A stretch of 64,000 bases of DNA, from contig NZ_VIRS01000019.1 of the NCBI RefSeq assembly GCF_006912135.1, positions 124,001 through 188,000 of the forward strand, given 5' to 3'. The notes below the pieces were generated by a model. The model was given only the letters and a program-made list of their open reading frames with translations. It did not search any database and was not told the origin of the DNA. Source of the DNA: Cryptosporangium phraense (GTDB lineage: Bacteria; Actinomycetota; Actinomycetes; Mycobacteriales; Cryptosporangiaceae). The translations under genes were made by a program, and so were the position numbers. Below, in pieces: positions 57,365 to 64,000 of the stretch (position 1 is its first letter; each line of letters opens with the position of its first letter).

Positions 57365-58858
57365 ATGAGCGTCATGCGCACGAAATCGGTTGAGCAGGCA
57401 ATACAGGAGACCGAGGAACCCGAGCATCAACTCAAGAAGAATCTGTCCGGTTTGGATCTGACGGTCTTCGGCGTCGGAGTCATCATCGGAACCGGAATCT
57501 TCGTCCTGACCGGTGAGGCCGCGCAGGAGTCGGCCGGGCCCGCCGTCGCCATCTCGTTCGTCCTGGCCGCGATCGCCTGCGGCCTGGCCGGCCTCTGCTA
57601 CGCCGAGTTCGCCTCGACGGTTCCGGTCGCCGGTAGCGCCTACACGTTCTCCTACGCCGGCATCGGCGAACTCGTGGCCTGGATCATCGGCTGGGACCTG
57701 ATCCTCGAGTTGCTGATCGGCGCGGCCACCGTGTCGGTCGGCTGGTCGCAATATCTGGGCGTGCTGCTGGACACGCTGGGCATCAGCCTGCCGACGGCGA
57801 TCTCGAACGCCGAGGACGGGGTCTTCAACCTGCCGGCCGCGCTGATCGTGCTGGCGCTGACCGCGGTGCTGGTCACCGGCGTCCGGATCTCGTCCCGGCT
57901 CAACGCGGTGATCGTCGCGATCAAACTGCTCGTCGTGCTGTTCGTGATCGTCGCCGGGCTGTTCTTCGTCAAGGCGTCGAACTACACGCCGTTCATCCCG
58001 CCGAGCAAGCCGTCGGAGGGCGAATCCGGGCTCTCGCAGACGCTGATCCAGGCCGTGTTCGGCTCCGGACCGGCCGCCTTCGGCGTCAGCGGCATCCTCG
58101 CCGCCGCCGCTCTGGTCTTCTTCGCCTACATCGGATTCGACGTCGTCGCGACCGCCGCCGAGGAGACCAAGAAGCCGCAGCGGGACGTGCCGCGCGGAAT
58201 CCTCGGTTCGCTGGTGCTCTGCACGATCCTCTACGTGGCGGTCGCGCTGGTCGTCGTCGGCATGCAGAAGTACAGCGAGCTCGACCCGGAGGCGCCGCTG
58301 GCCACCGCGTTCCGGGACGTGGGTCACCCGCTGTTCGCCGACTTCATCACGGTCGGCGCGCTGGCCGGTCTGACCAGCGTGATCATGGTGCTGATGCTCG
58401 GGCAGTCGCGGGTTGCCTTCGCGATGGCGCGCGACCACCTGCTGCCGCCGGCGATCGGCAAGGTGCACCCGAAGTTCGGAACGCCCTACCGGATCACGAT
58501 CATCGTCGGCGTGATCGTCGCGGTGCTGGCCGGATTGTTGCCGCTCTCGGCGTTGGCCGAAATGGTGAACATCGGTACGTTGTTCGCGTTCGTACTGGTC
58601 TCGATCTCGACGCTGATCCTGCGGCGTTCTCGGCCGGATCTGGACCGGGCGTTCCGGGTGCGGGGTTTGCCGGTGGTCGCGACGCTGGCCGTCGTGGCGT
58701 GTGTCGTGCTGATGTTGTTCCTGGAGGTTGCGACCTGGCTGCGGTTCCTGGTCTGGATGGCGGTCGGGTTCGCGATCTACTTCGGTTACGGCCGGACGCA
58801 CTCGCGCCTGGCTCATGGCGAGACCGAGCCGAGTCCGGCGCCGGCCCGGGTCGACTGA
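57365..58858 (+). CDS. amino-acid permease (APC family, cationic amino-acid transporter type)
   Basis: A 497-residue transporter with 12 helices. The first helix GLDLTVFGVGVIIGTGIFVLTG carries the unwound GxGxxxGTGIF substrate motif of the APC fold. Further family marks are YAEFASTVPVAGSAYTFSY near residue 80 and FFAYIGFDVVATAAEETKKPQRDVP near 255. Similarity is highest to the YfnA/CAT group. The ATG 57365 has GGGAGGG upstream; the first 30 residues are hydrophilic and cytoplasmic. A 14-bp terminator follows. Exact substrate unknown. Confidence 0.93.
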   Translation: MSVMRTKSVEQAIQETEEPEHQLKKNLSGLDLTVFGVGVIIGTGIFVLTGEAAQESAGPAVAISFVLAAIACGLAGLCYAEFASTVPVAGSAYTFSYAGIGELVAWIIGWDLILELLIGAATVSVGWSQYLGVLLDTLGISLPTAISNAEDGVFNLPAALIVLALTAVLVTGVRISSRLNAVIVAIKLLVVLFVIVAGLFFVKASNYTPFIPPSKPSEGESGLSQTLIQAVFGSGPAAFGVSGILAAAALVFFAYIGFDVVATAAEETKKPQRDVPRGILGSLVLCTILYVAVALVVVGMQKYSELDPEAPLATAFRDVGHPLFADFITVGALAGLTSVIMVLMLGQSRVAFAMARDHLLPPAIGKVHPKFGTPYRITIIVGVIVAVLAGLLPLSALAEMVNIGTLFAFVLVSISTLILRRSRPDLDRAFRVRGLPVVATLAVVACVVLMLFLEVATWLRFLVWMAVGFAIYFGYGRTHSRLAHGETEPSPAPARVD

Positions 58859-58871
58859 GACCCGTCACCGA

Positions 58872-58904
58872 AACGCTCGGCCGGGGTTGTCCCGGCCGAG
58901 CGTT
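58872..58904 (+). terminator. terminator after the amino-acid permease gene
   Basis: AACGCTCGGCCGGG and CCCGGCCGAGCGTT form a perfect 14-bp stem around loop GTTGT, 13 bases after the stop. The next base run is CCGCGC, so there is no T-tract. Confidence 0.85.
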
Positions 58905-59175
58905 CCGCGCATCCGGCCCGTTGGTTCCTGCCTGGACGGGGTCGCTCGCGGTGTCTCCGCCCAGTTGGCGGGCAGCTAACCGGCCGTAGGTGCGACGCCG
59001 TATTTGGCCGTGTGGCCGGCCTGGCGCAGTTCTCGTGTCGAGGCAACTCGAGCGGTCGGCGAGAGCCGGGGGCTTGTGGGCCAGCATCCACGATCGCCGG
59101 ATCGACGGCCTGCCGCTGCGCTCGGTGAGTGAGCGCGTCTGCGGCCTGTCGGGCGATGAGCAACCGAGCGGGCGG

Positions 59176-59420
59176 TCACTGGCTCACGCCGGTCGCCGAA
59201 CGGGTGCAGGCGGCATGAGGGTGGGCTCGGAGCACGGTCGAGTCGAGGGGCACGTCCCAGGTGATCAGCCTCGCCCTCGGGGGGCTCGACTGCAGATCGG
59301 GTTCTGCGCCTATGCCCATCGCGTCCGGGCGGATCCGGCGGATCGCCAGTCCGGGCCCGGCGAGCGGATGCCATCGATGACCTGCCGCCGCGGGCGACGG
59401 CCGGGTGGATCGCCGATCCG
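59176..59420 (-). pseudogene. IS5-family transposase remnant
   Basis: On the minus strand one frame reads GDPPGRRPRRQVIDGIR and then a stop; after a frame change a second reads LITWDVPLDSTVLRAH followed by PHAA, then a stop at 59176. These match two neighbouring blocks of IS5-type transposases (RRQxIDGIRWR and LITWDVSVDSTIVRAHQHAA, containing the first catalytic Asp). The order is right but the spacing is short and the frame is broken. The rest of the gene and the terminal inverted repeats are not recognisable. Confidence 0.75.
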
Positions 59421-59813
59421 AGCCGTTCAGCGGCGAAAGCAACCGTGTCGATGACGGCGAAGTGCGAGCGAGGTCGCGCCGAAGGCAGCGATGAGCCCGA
59501 CGCACGGATCGTTGGTCGACACGGTCGGCGACTCGGCCCACCCCGCACTGTGGCTGGCGCACCGCCCGCGGGCGGTGCGGAGGACGCGCTTCGGACTCCG
59601 CCGCGGCGAAGAGGACGCGGGCCGCCGTGCGTGCGCCAGCCGATGCGCAGGAGGTCCCCAGTCCAGAAGCCGCCCAGGACTCGAGCGCGGGCCCGGTAGT
59701 TGCTCAGCTCAGTGAGCGCCAGACACGGTTCGCCACCGAGCACGCTCGCCAAGGCGTGGCCACCGCCGGACCCGGAAACACGATCACCGCCGGGTGCAGA
59801 GGCTGATCACCGC

Positions 59814-60180
59814 CGAGCGCGAAGGCTTAGCCACCGCCGAGCACAGAGGCTTGGTCACCGCCGAGCGCGGAGGCTTGGTCACCGCCGAGCACAGCGACCT
59901 GGTCACCGCCGGTCGCGGAAGGCGCGGTCACAGCCAGCCGCGGAGAGCAGCGTCGCCGCCGGGTGCGGAGACTTGATCACCGCCGAGCACAGCGACCTGG
60001 CCACCACCGAGCACAGCGACCTGGCCACCACCGAGCACAGCGACCTGGCCACCACCGAGCACAGCGACCTGGCCACAGCCGGTCGCGGAGGACAGCGTCG
60101 CCGCCGAACGCGGAGGACAGCGTCGCCGCCGGGCGCGAAGGATTGGCCACCGCCGAGCGGAGACTTGGTCACCGCCAGCG
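59814..60180. repeat. degenerate 24-bp tandem array
   Basis: Four near-perfect units start CGAGCACAGCGACCTGG at 59984, 60008, 60032 and 60056. Degenerate units of the same period lie on both sides, for example CGAGCACAGAGGCTTGG and CGAGCGCGGAGGCTTGG. The period is eight codons, giving octapeptide-like frames (TAEHSDLA), but the frame changes near 59940, which argues against coding. Confidence 0.88.
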
Positions 60181-60287
60181 CGGAGGCTTGGTCGGCGCCG
60201 GCGCGGCGGCTGATCGCCGCTGGGCGGGACCCGCTGCGCCGCTGGGCGCGGGATCGCCGGTGCCGCCCTATGCATCGGGCTTGGCCG

Positions 60288-60511
60288 GCACGACCCCCGC
60301 CGGGGGCGCCTGGCAGGGTTGCCGGGCCCGGTGGCAGACACGGTCACTGCTCGGCGCGGTCAGCACGACCCCCGCCGGGGGCGCCTGGCACGGTTGCCGG
60401 GCCCGGCGGCAGACACGGTCACTGCTCGGCGCGGTCAGCTCGACCCCGCCGGGGGCGCCAGGCACGGTTGCCGGGCCCGGTGGCAGACATGGTCACTGCT
60501 CGGCGCGGTCG
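60288..60511. repeat. 75-bp tandem repeat, 3 units
   Basis: Units start at 60288, 60363 and 60438 (75, 75 and 74 bp). They share GACCCCCGCCGGGGGCGCC, GGTTGCCGGGCCCGG and CACTGCTCGGCGCGGTC with only a few substitutions. Each unit contains the self-complementary runs CCCCCG-CCGGGGG and CCGGGCCCGG. A partial fourth unit begins at 60512. Confidence 0.95.
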
Positions 60512-60832
60512 GCACGGTCACCGCTGAGAGGGGCGGGCACGGCGGCGCCGGGGGCGTCGGGTGTCAACCCGGCCCGTGGGGGGCTGGGGTCATTCGGCCG
60601 TGACGCGGGCCCCGCGGCCCCACGGCCCGGTGGCCCGGTGGCGGGCGGCGCTGCGGCCCGGCGGGCGGCACCGCGGCCCGGTGGCGGCACCGCGGCCCGG
60701 CGGGCGGGCCCGCCTCCCGGTGGGCGACCGCCACTGTGCGGGGCGCGTTCAGGTCAACGGTGGGGCCTCGGGAGCGAGGGCAGACGCGCCGCCACCGCAG
60801 CGGAGCGGAACGACCCCTCCCGCACGCACTGA

Positions 60833-60856
60833 GGCCGGTCGCGGAAGCGACCGGCC
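60833..60856 (-). terminator. hairpin behind moeZ
   Basis: GGCCGGTCGC and GCGACCGGCC form a perfect 10-bp stem with loop GGAA, 23 bases after the moeZ stop on the minus strand. No T-tract is present. Confidence 0.65.
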
Positions 60857-60879
60857 CCAGCCATGCAGGCGTAGAAAAA

Positions 60880-62040
60880 TCAGTACTCAGGAAGGGAAGG
60901 GTCGATCTGCTTCACGTAGCCGATGACCCCGCCCTGCACGTGGACCGCATCCCGGAAGCCGGCCGCCTTCACCGCGGCCAGCGCCTCGGCCGACCGAACG
61001 CCGGTCTTGCAGTACAGGACGATCTGCTTGTCCTGCGGGAACTGCGAGAGCGCCTGGCCCGACAGGATGTCGCCCTTCGGGATCAGCGTGGCGCCCGGGA
61101 TCGAGACGATCTCGAACTCGGCGGGCTCGCGGACGTCGACGAGGAAGTAGTCCTTCCCGGCCTCCTTCCACTCCTGCAGCTCACCGTTGGTGATCGTCGA
61201 CCCGCGGGCCGCGTCCTGCGCCTCCTCGGAGACCGTGCCGCAGAACTCCTCGTAGTCGATGAGCTCGGTGATCGGCTCGGCGGCCGGGTCCTTCCGGATC
61301 TTGATCGTCCGGTACGACATTTCCAGGGCGTCGTAGACCATCAGGCGGCCGAGCAGCGTCTCGCCGATGCCGGTGATGAGCTTGATGGCCTCGGTGGCCT
61401 GCACCGACGCGATCGAGGCGCAGAGGATGCCGAGCACGCCACCCTCGGCGCAGCTGGGGACCATGCCGGGGGGCGGGGGCACCGGGTAGAGGTCGCGGTA
61501 GTTCGGACCGTACTCGTCCCAGAAGACGCTGACCTGGCCCTCGAACCGGTAGATCGAGCCCCACACGTACGGCTTGCCGAGCAGCACGGCAGCGTCGTTG
61601 ACCAGGTAGCGGGTGGCGAAATTGTCGGTTCCGTCGACGATCAGGTCGTAGTCGCGGAAGATGTCGAGCACGTTGTCCGACTCGAGGCGGACCTCGTGCA
61701 GGATCACGTTGACGTAAGGGTTGATCTCTTTGACCGAGTCACGGGCGGACTCGGCCTTGCTGCGCCCGATGTCCGACTGACCGTGGATGATCTGGCGCTG
61801 CAGGTTCGACTCGTCGACGGTGTCGAACTCGACGATGCCTAGCGTCCCGACGCCCGCGGCGGCCAGGTACATCAGCGTGGGTGAACCGAGACCGCCCGCG
61901 CCCACGCACAGCACCTTGGCGTTCTTCAACCGCTTCTGCCCGTCCATCCCGACGTCGGGGATGATCAGGTGCCGCGAATAGCGACGCACCTCGTCGACGG
62001 ACAGCGACGCGGCCGGCTCGACCAGCGGTGGCAGGGCCAC
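60880..62040 (-). CDS. moeZ: adenylyltransferase/sulfurtransferase MoeZ
   Basis: A 386-residue fusion of an E1-like adenylyltransferase and a rhodanese. The E1 part (1-270) has the intact nucleotide loop VGAGGLGSPTLMYLAAAG near residue 47, Arg in SNLQRQIIH and catalytic-Cys region YDALEM; the lost CxxC zinc pair is typical of this actinobacterial group. The rhodanese part (about 280-385) has the active-site loop YCKTGVRSAEAL with Cys. MoeZ activates the C-terminus of small sulfur carriers (MoaD, CysO, ThiS) for cofactor and cysteine synthesis. ATG 62040. DUF3152 lies upstream on the same strand. Confidence 0.95.
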   Translation of the reverse strand: MALPPLVEPAASLSVDEVRRYSRHLIIPDVGMDGQKRLKNAKVLCVGAGGLGSPTLMYLAAAGVGTLGIVEFDTVDESNLQRQIIHGQSDIGRSKAESARDSVKEINPYVNVILHEVRLESDNVLDIFRDYDLIVDGTDNFATRYLVNDAAVLLGKPYVWGSIYRFEGQVSVFWDEYGPNYRDLYPVPPPPGMVPSCAEGGVLGILCASIASVQATEAIKLITGIGETLLGRLMVYDALEMSYRTIKIRKDPAAEPITELIDYEEFCGTVSEEAQDAARGSTITNGELQEWKEAGKDYFLVDVREPAEFEIVSIPGATLIPKGDILSGQALSQFPQDKQIVLYCKTGVRSAEALAAVKAAGFRDAVHVQGGVIGYVKQIDPSLPEY

Positions 62041-62108
62041 GGGCTGCTCCTTCCATACGGGGATCGTTCTCGGGTTTCAACCGGGACTCGGCCCCCATTG
62101 TTCCCCTC

Positions 62109-63053
62109 CTACTGACCCACGGTGGGTGCCCCGGTCAGGTACTTCCCGTTGACGAACGGCCAGGCGTTCGGCGTGCATCCCTGCAGGCCCAGCGTTTGCT
62201 GCTGCATCACGGGGGCCGGTTTGCCACTACCGCCACAGAGCACGTGGCCATGCCCCAATTGGTGCCCCATCTCGTGGTTCACCACGTATTGCCGGTACGT
62301 GGCCAGGTCCCCCTTGAACGCCGGCACCGCCAGCAGCCAGCGCGCGAGGTTGATCACGACCTGGTCGCCGGTGCGGCAGGACGTGTAGCCGCCCGGGTCG
62401 AGGCCACCGGCCCGGCAGATCTTGTTCGTCGTCGCCGGGGTCGCGAGCAGGATCACCGCGCTCGCGTCGCCGCCGGACACCCGCTGGAACCGCCACTGCT
62501 TGGCCGCCGTCCAGCCGCGTGGGTCGGACAGCGTCGCGTCGACCGCGGCCGCGAACTCGTCGGGCTTCTGCCCGGAGCCCTTCTCGACCCGCACCTGGTA
62601 GCGCACCAGCGTCCCGCCGGTCCCGCGGACCGGCGTCGATCCGCCGGCGGTGGTGAACGCGCCCGAGCCGCGTTGCGGCACGGAGACCTGGGTCGGGGCA
62701 GGCGGCGCCGTCTCCGGCTGCACCGCCTCGGCGCTCGGGTTTTCACTGGCGGACGCCTCGGCGGCGGGCGTCTCGGTGGGTGTCGCGGCCGCGCTGGCGC
62801 GGACCCGCTCGGCCTGCTCGTGCTCGGTCTTACTGCCCCGGGCCAGGTCGACGACGATCAGGACGCCGGTCAGCAGGATTATCAGCAGCAGGAATCGATG
62901 ACGACGCCGGGCCGCCCGGCGCCGGGACGCCGCTCGCTGGGCCCGTAGGTACGCCGCCGAGACCGACCCGTGCGGTGGCGCCGACGCTGGGCGATCGCCG
63001 GGGCGGCGTCCACGGCGGATCTCCCGTCGCAGTGCTCGTCGCGCCTCGTCCAC
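62109..63053 (-). CDS. DUF3152 domain protein, membrane-anchored metzincin-like
   Basis: A 314-residue protein with a basic N-terminus (many Arg up to residue 52), one helix (FLLLIILLTGVLIVVDLA, about 53-70), a Ser/Pro/Ala/Glu-rich linker and an outer DUF3152 domain of about 190 residues. That domain contains NHEMGHQLGHGH near residue 262, a perfect HExxHxxGxxH zinc motif, and four Cys (KICRAGG, YTSCRTG, HVLCGGS, LQGCTPN) that may form disulfides. Proteolysis is plausible but unproven for the family. GTG 63053 is used. Conserved upstream of moeZ in mycobacteria. Confidence 0.92.
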   Translation of the reverse strand: MDEARRALRREIRRGRRPGDRPASAPPHGSVSAAYLRAQRAASRRRAARRRHRFLLLIILLTGVLIVVDLARGSKTEHEQAERVRASAAATPTETPAAEASASENPSAEAVQPETAPPAPTQVSVPQRGSGAFTTAGGSTPVRGTGGTLVRYQVRVEKGSGQKPDEFAAAVDATLSDPRGWTAAKQWRFQRVSGGDASAVILLATPATTNKICRAGGLDPGGYTSCRTGDQVVINLARWLLAVPAFKGDLATYRQYVVNHEMGHQLGHGHVLCGGSGKPAPVMQQQTLGLQGCTPNAWPFVNGKYLTGAPTVGQ

Positions 63054-63158
63054 GCTGCCGGCTCGTCGCGCCGCCCGGCTGCGGTTCGGCGTCTCGGTGG
63101 TCCGCTCGCTCAGTGCCCCTCCCCGGTCGCGGTGGCCACAGCGGTACCCCCGTACGGG

Positions 63159-64000
63159 CTAGAGAATGCCAGCTCCCGCCGGCACGCTCCCGTTCAGCAG
63201 TGGGATCACTGCTCGCGCCACGATACGGGGACATTCCAGCTGGGCTGTATGTCCCACACCGCGTAGAACGAGCAAGCGGCTGTCTGGTATCGCTTTTGCG
63301 GTCTTTCTTGCCAGTCTGACGTCGACCATCCGGTCTCGGTGGCCCCAGATCACCAGCGTCGGGGCCTTGATCTGCGCGGCCAGCCGCCAGAGGGAGCGGG
63401 TCGGCGGGGCCAGGTAGGAGCCGACCAGCCCGCGCAGCGAGGCCACGTACGCGGTCGCGCCCCACGGCACCGAGAGCCGCTGTTCGGCCTCTTCGACGGC
63501 CTCGTCCCAGCGCTGCTTCGACACCGCCGACGGGTCGCCGAAACAGACGTCGATCATGCCCTGGGCCATCTGGTGCGGGGTCGCGCCGCGGATGATCCGG
63601 TCGACGATCCGGTCCACGCGCGGCACGACGAGCACCGGCAGCATGTGCCGGTGCTCGGCGCGGGGCACGTACACCGGCATCGCGGGCGAGATCAGCGTCA
63701 GCGTCTTCACCAGGTCGGGCCGCAGCGCGGCGACCCGCACCGTGACCGCGCCGCCGAGCGAGTTGCCGAACAGGTGCACCGGTCCGCGGCCGGACTCCTC
63801 GATCCAGCGGATCACGAGGTCGGCGTAGCGCGGCTGGCTGTAGCCGCCGGGCAGGGCCGGGCCGCTGCGGCCGAACCCCGGGAGGTCGATGGCCTGGCCT
63901 TCGAGGCGGTCGGAGAGCAGGTCGGCGAGGTCGGTCCAGTTCTGACCGGAGCCACCGAGCCCGTGGACGTAGAGCGCCGGCTCGGCGCCGGGGCCGGTGG
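63159..64000 (-). CDS. alpha/beta hydrolase, 5' end outside the window
   Basis: About 280 residues are visible; the start lies beyond the right edge. Oxyanion motif YVHGLGGSGQNW is near the visible N-terminus, the nucleophile elbow LFGNSLGGAVTVRVA provides Ser, PTLVIWGHRDRMVD provides Asp, and LLVLRGVGHTAQLECP the His. The cap region includes GATPHQMAQGMIDVCFGD. This is a Ser hydrolase of the lipase/esterase type, cytoplasmic as far as seen. It is upstream of DUF3152 on the same strand with a 105-bp gap. Substrate unknown. Confidence 0.88.
   Translation of the reverse strand, partial: TGPGAEPALYVHGLGGSGQNWTDLADLLSDRLEGQAIDLPGFGRSGPALPGGYSQPRYADLVIRWIEESGRGPVHLFGNSLGGAVTVRVAALRPDLVKTLTLISPAMPVYVPRAEHRHMLPVLVVPRVDRIVDRIIRGATPHQMAQGMIDVCFGDPSAVSKQRWDEAVEEAEQRLSVPWGATAYVASLRGLVGSYLAPPTRSLWRLAAQIKAPTLVIWGHRDRMVDVRLARKTAKAIPDSRLLVLRGVGHTAQLECPRIVARAVIPLLNGSVPAGAGIL

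Larger units (their letters stand above)
58905..60832. other. gene desert 3, repeats and a decayed transposase, between tail-to-tail genes
   Basis: No intact gene in 1.93 kb. From left to right it holds a decayed IS5-type transposase (59176-59420), a degenerate 24-bp array (about 59814-60180) and a 75-bp triplicate (60288-60511). A GC-rich tract of CGGCCCGGTGGC-like repeats follows near 60610-60740. Open frames crossing the arrays encode Arg- or octapeptide-repeat products but swap frames. Confidence 0.8.

Noticed and set aside
56920-57381. Extension of the MFS gene upstream to 606 residues
   Set aside because: The added residues overlap the alkyltransferase-like gene on the other strand and show no membrane or signal features. 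GTG 56919 gives the family N-terminus.
58976-59752. 258-codon minus-strand gene in desert 3
   Set aside because: Only short patches resemble a transposase and they lie in two other frames with stops; this frame itself shows no conserved motif. Treated as part of a decayed IS region.
59700-60926. Octapeptide-repeat and Arg-rich frames in desert 3
   Set aside because: The 24-bp array keeps an open frame by period alone; the frame carrying the repeat changes near 59940, so a single repeat protein is not encoded.

Overview
The window is chromosomal DNA from a high-GC actinobacterium. Evidence: strong G/C bias at third codon positions, many GTG starts, ATGA/GTGA stop-start overlaps, and actinobacterial marker genes (whiB7, mycoredoxin, adnA/adnB, UPF0182, DUF3152, DUF5679, PPA1309 family). 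Gene order broadly follows two blocks I recall from Mycobacterium tuberculosis: Rv3226c-Rv3228 (SRAP, aroA, rsgA), and the neighbourhood Rv3193c-Rv3207c (UPF0182, PDZ/Lon protein, DUF2342, ABC1 kinase, whiB7, uvrD2, mycoredoxin, nudC, adnAB, alkyltransferase-like protein, moeZ, DUF3152). I cannot name the genus; no rRNA gene is present.

Layout. 0-5 kb: SRAP protein (cut by the left edge), aroA, rsgA, a small unknown gene, hisN and a membrane protein. 5-7.6 kb: GntR and HxlR regulators, an SCO6745-type protein and a small antitoxin-like protein. 7.7-11.1 kb: a complete NitT/TauT-type ABC importer (binding protein, ATPase, two permeases). 11.1-13.4 kb: a cold-shock protein, initiator tRNA-Met and small unknown genes. 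13.4-20.4 kb: UPF0182, PPA1309, PDZ/Lon protease, an epimerase-like SDR and a DUF2342 protein. 21.6-28.9 kb: YgjP-like peptidase, DUF5679, a ThiF-like protein, an ABC1 kinase, whiB7 with its leader, and uvrD2. 28.9-37.4 kb: mycoredoxin, MFS exporter, a kinase-like protein, an M16-M16-NudC operon and an acyl-CoA synthetase. 39.7-49.2 kb: hydrolase/VOC pair, two membrane-anchored unknowns and adnA-adnB. 49.3-54.2 kb: a PadR-ABC-FtsX operon, a Clp-N/HTH pair with palindromic operators and a VapBC-like pair. 54.1-58.9 kb: PLP decarboxylase with MFS transporter, alkyltransferase-like protein, amino-acid permease. 60.9-64 kb: moeZ, DUF3152 and a partial hydrolase.

Two things stand out. First, three gene deserts (20436-21615, 37416-39671, 58859-60879) are filled with unrelated tandem repeats (periods 14, 15, 17/18, 19, 24, 49, about 135 and 75 bp). 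All three lie between tail-to-tail genes, while most other tail-to-tail junctions overlap or are nearly closed. Second, the whiB7 upstream region shows a promoter with an AT-rich block next to the -35, a leader reading frame whose stop codon lies in a hairpin loop, and mutually exclusive terminator/antiterminator stems. Other points of note are apparent pseudoenzymes (ThiF-like protein without the glycine loop, kinase-like protein without a P-loop Lys, NudC without zinc-ribbon cysteines), paired GTCAAC/GTTGAC palindromes in front of the HTH/Clp-N genes, and a decayed IS5-family transposase in the third desert.
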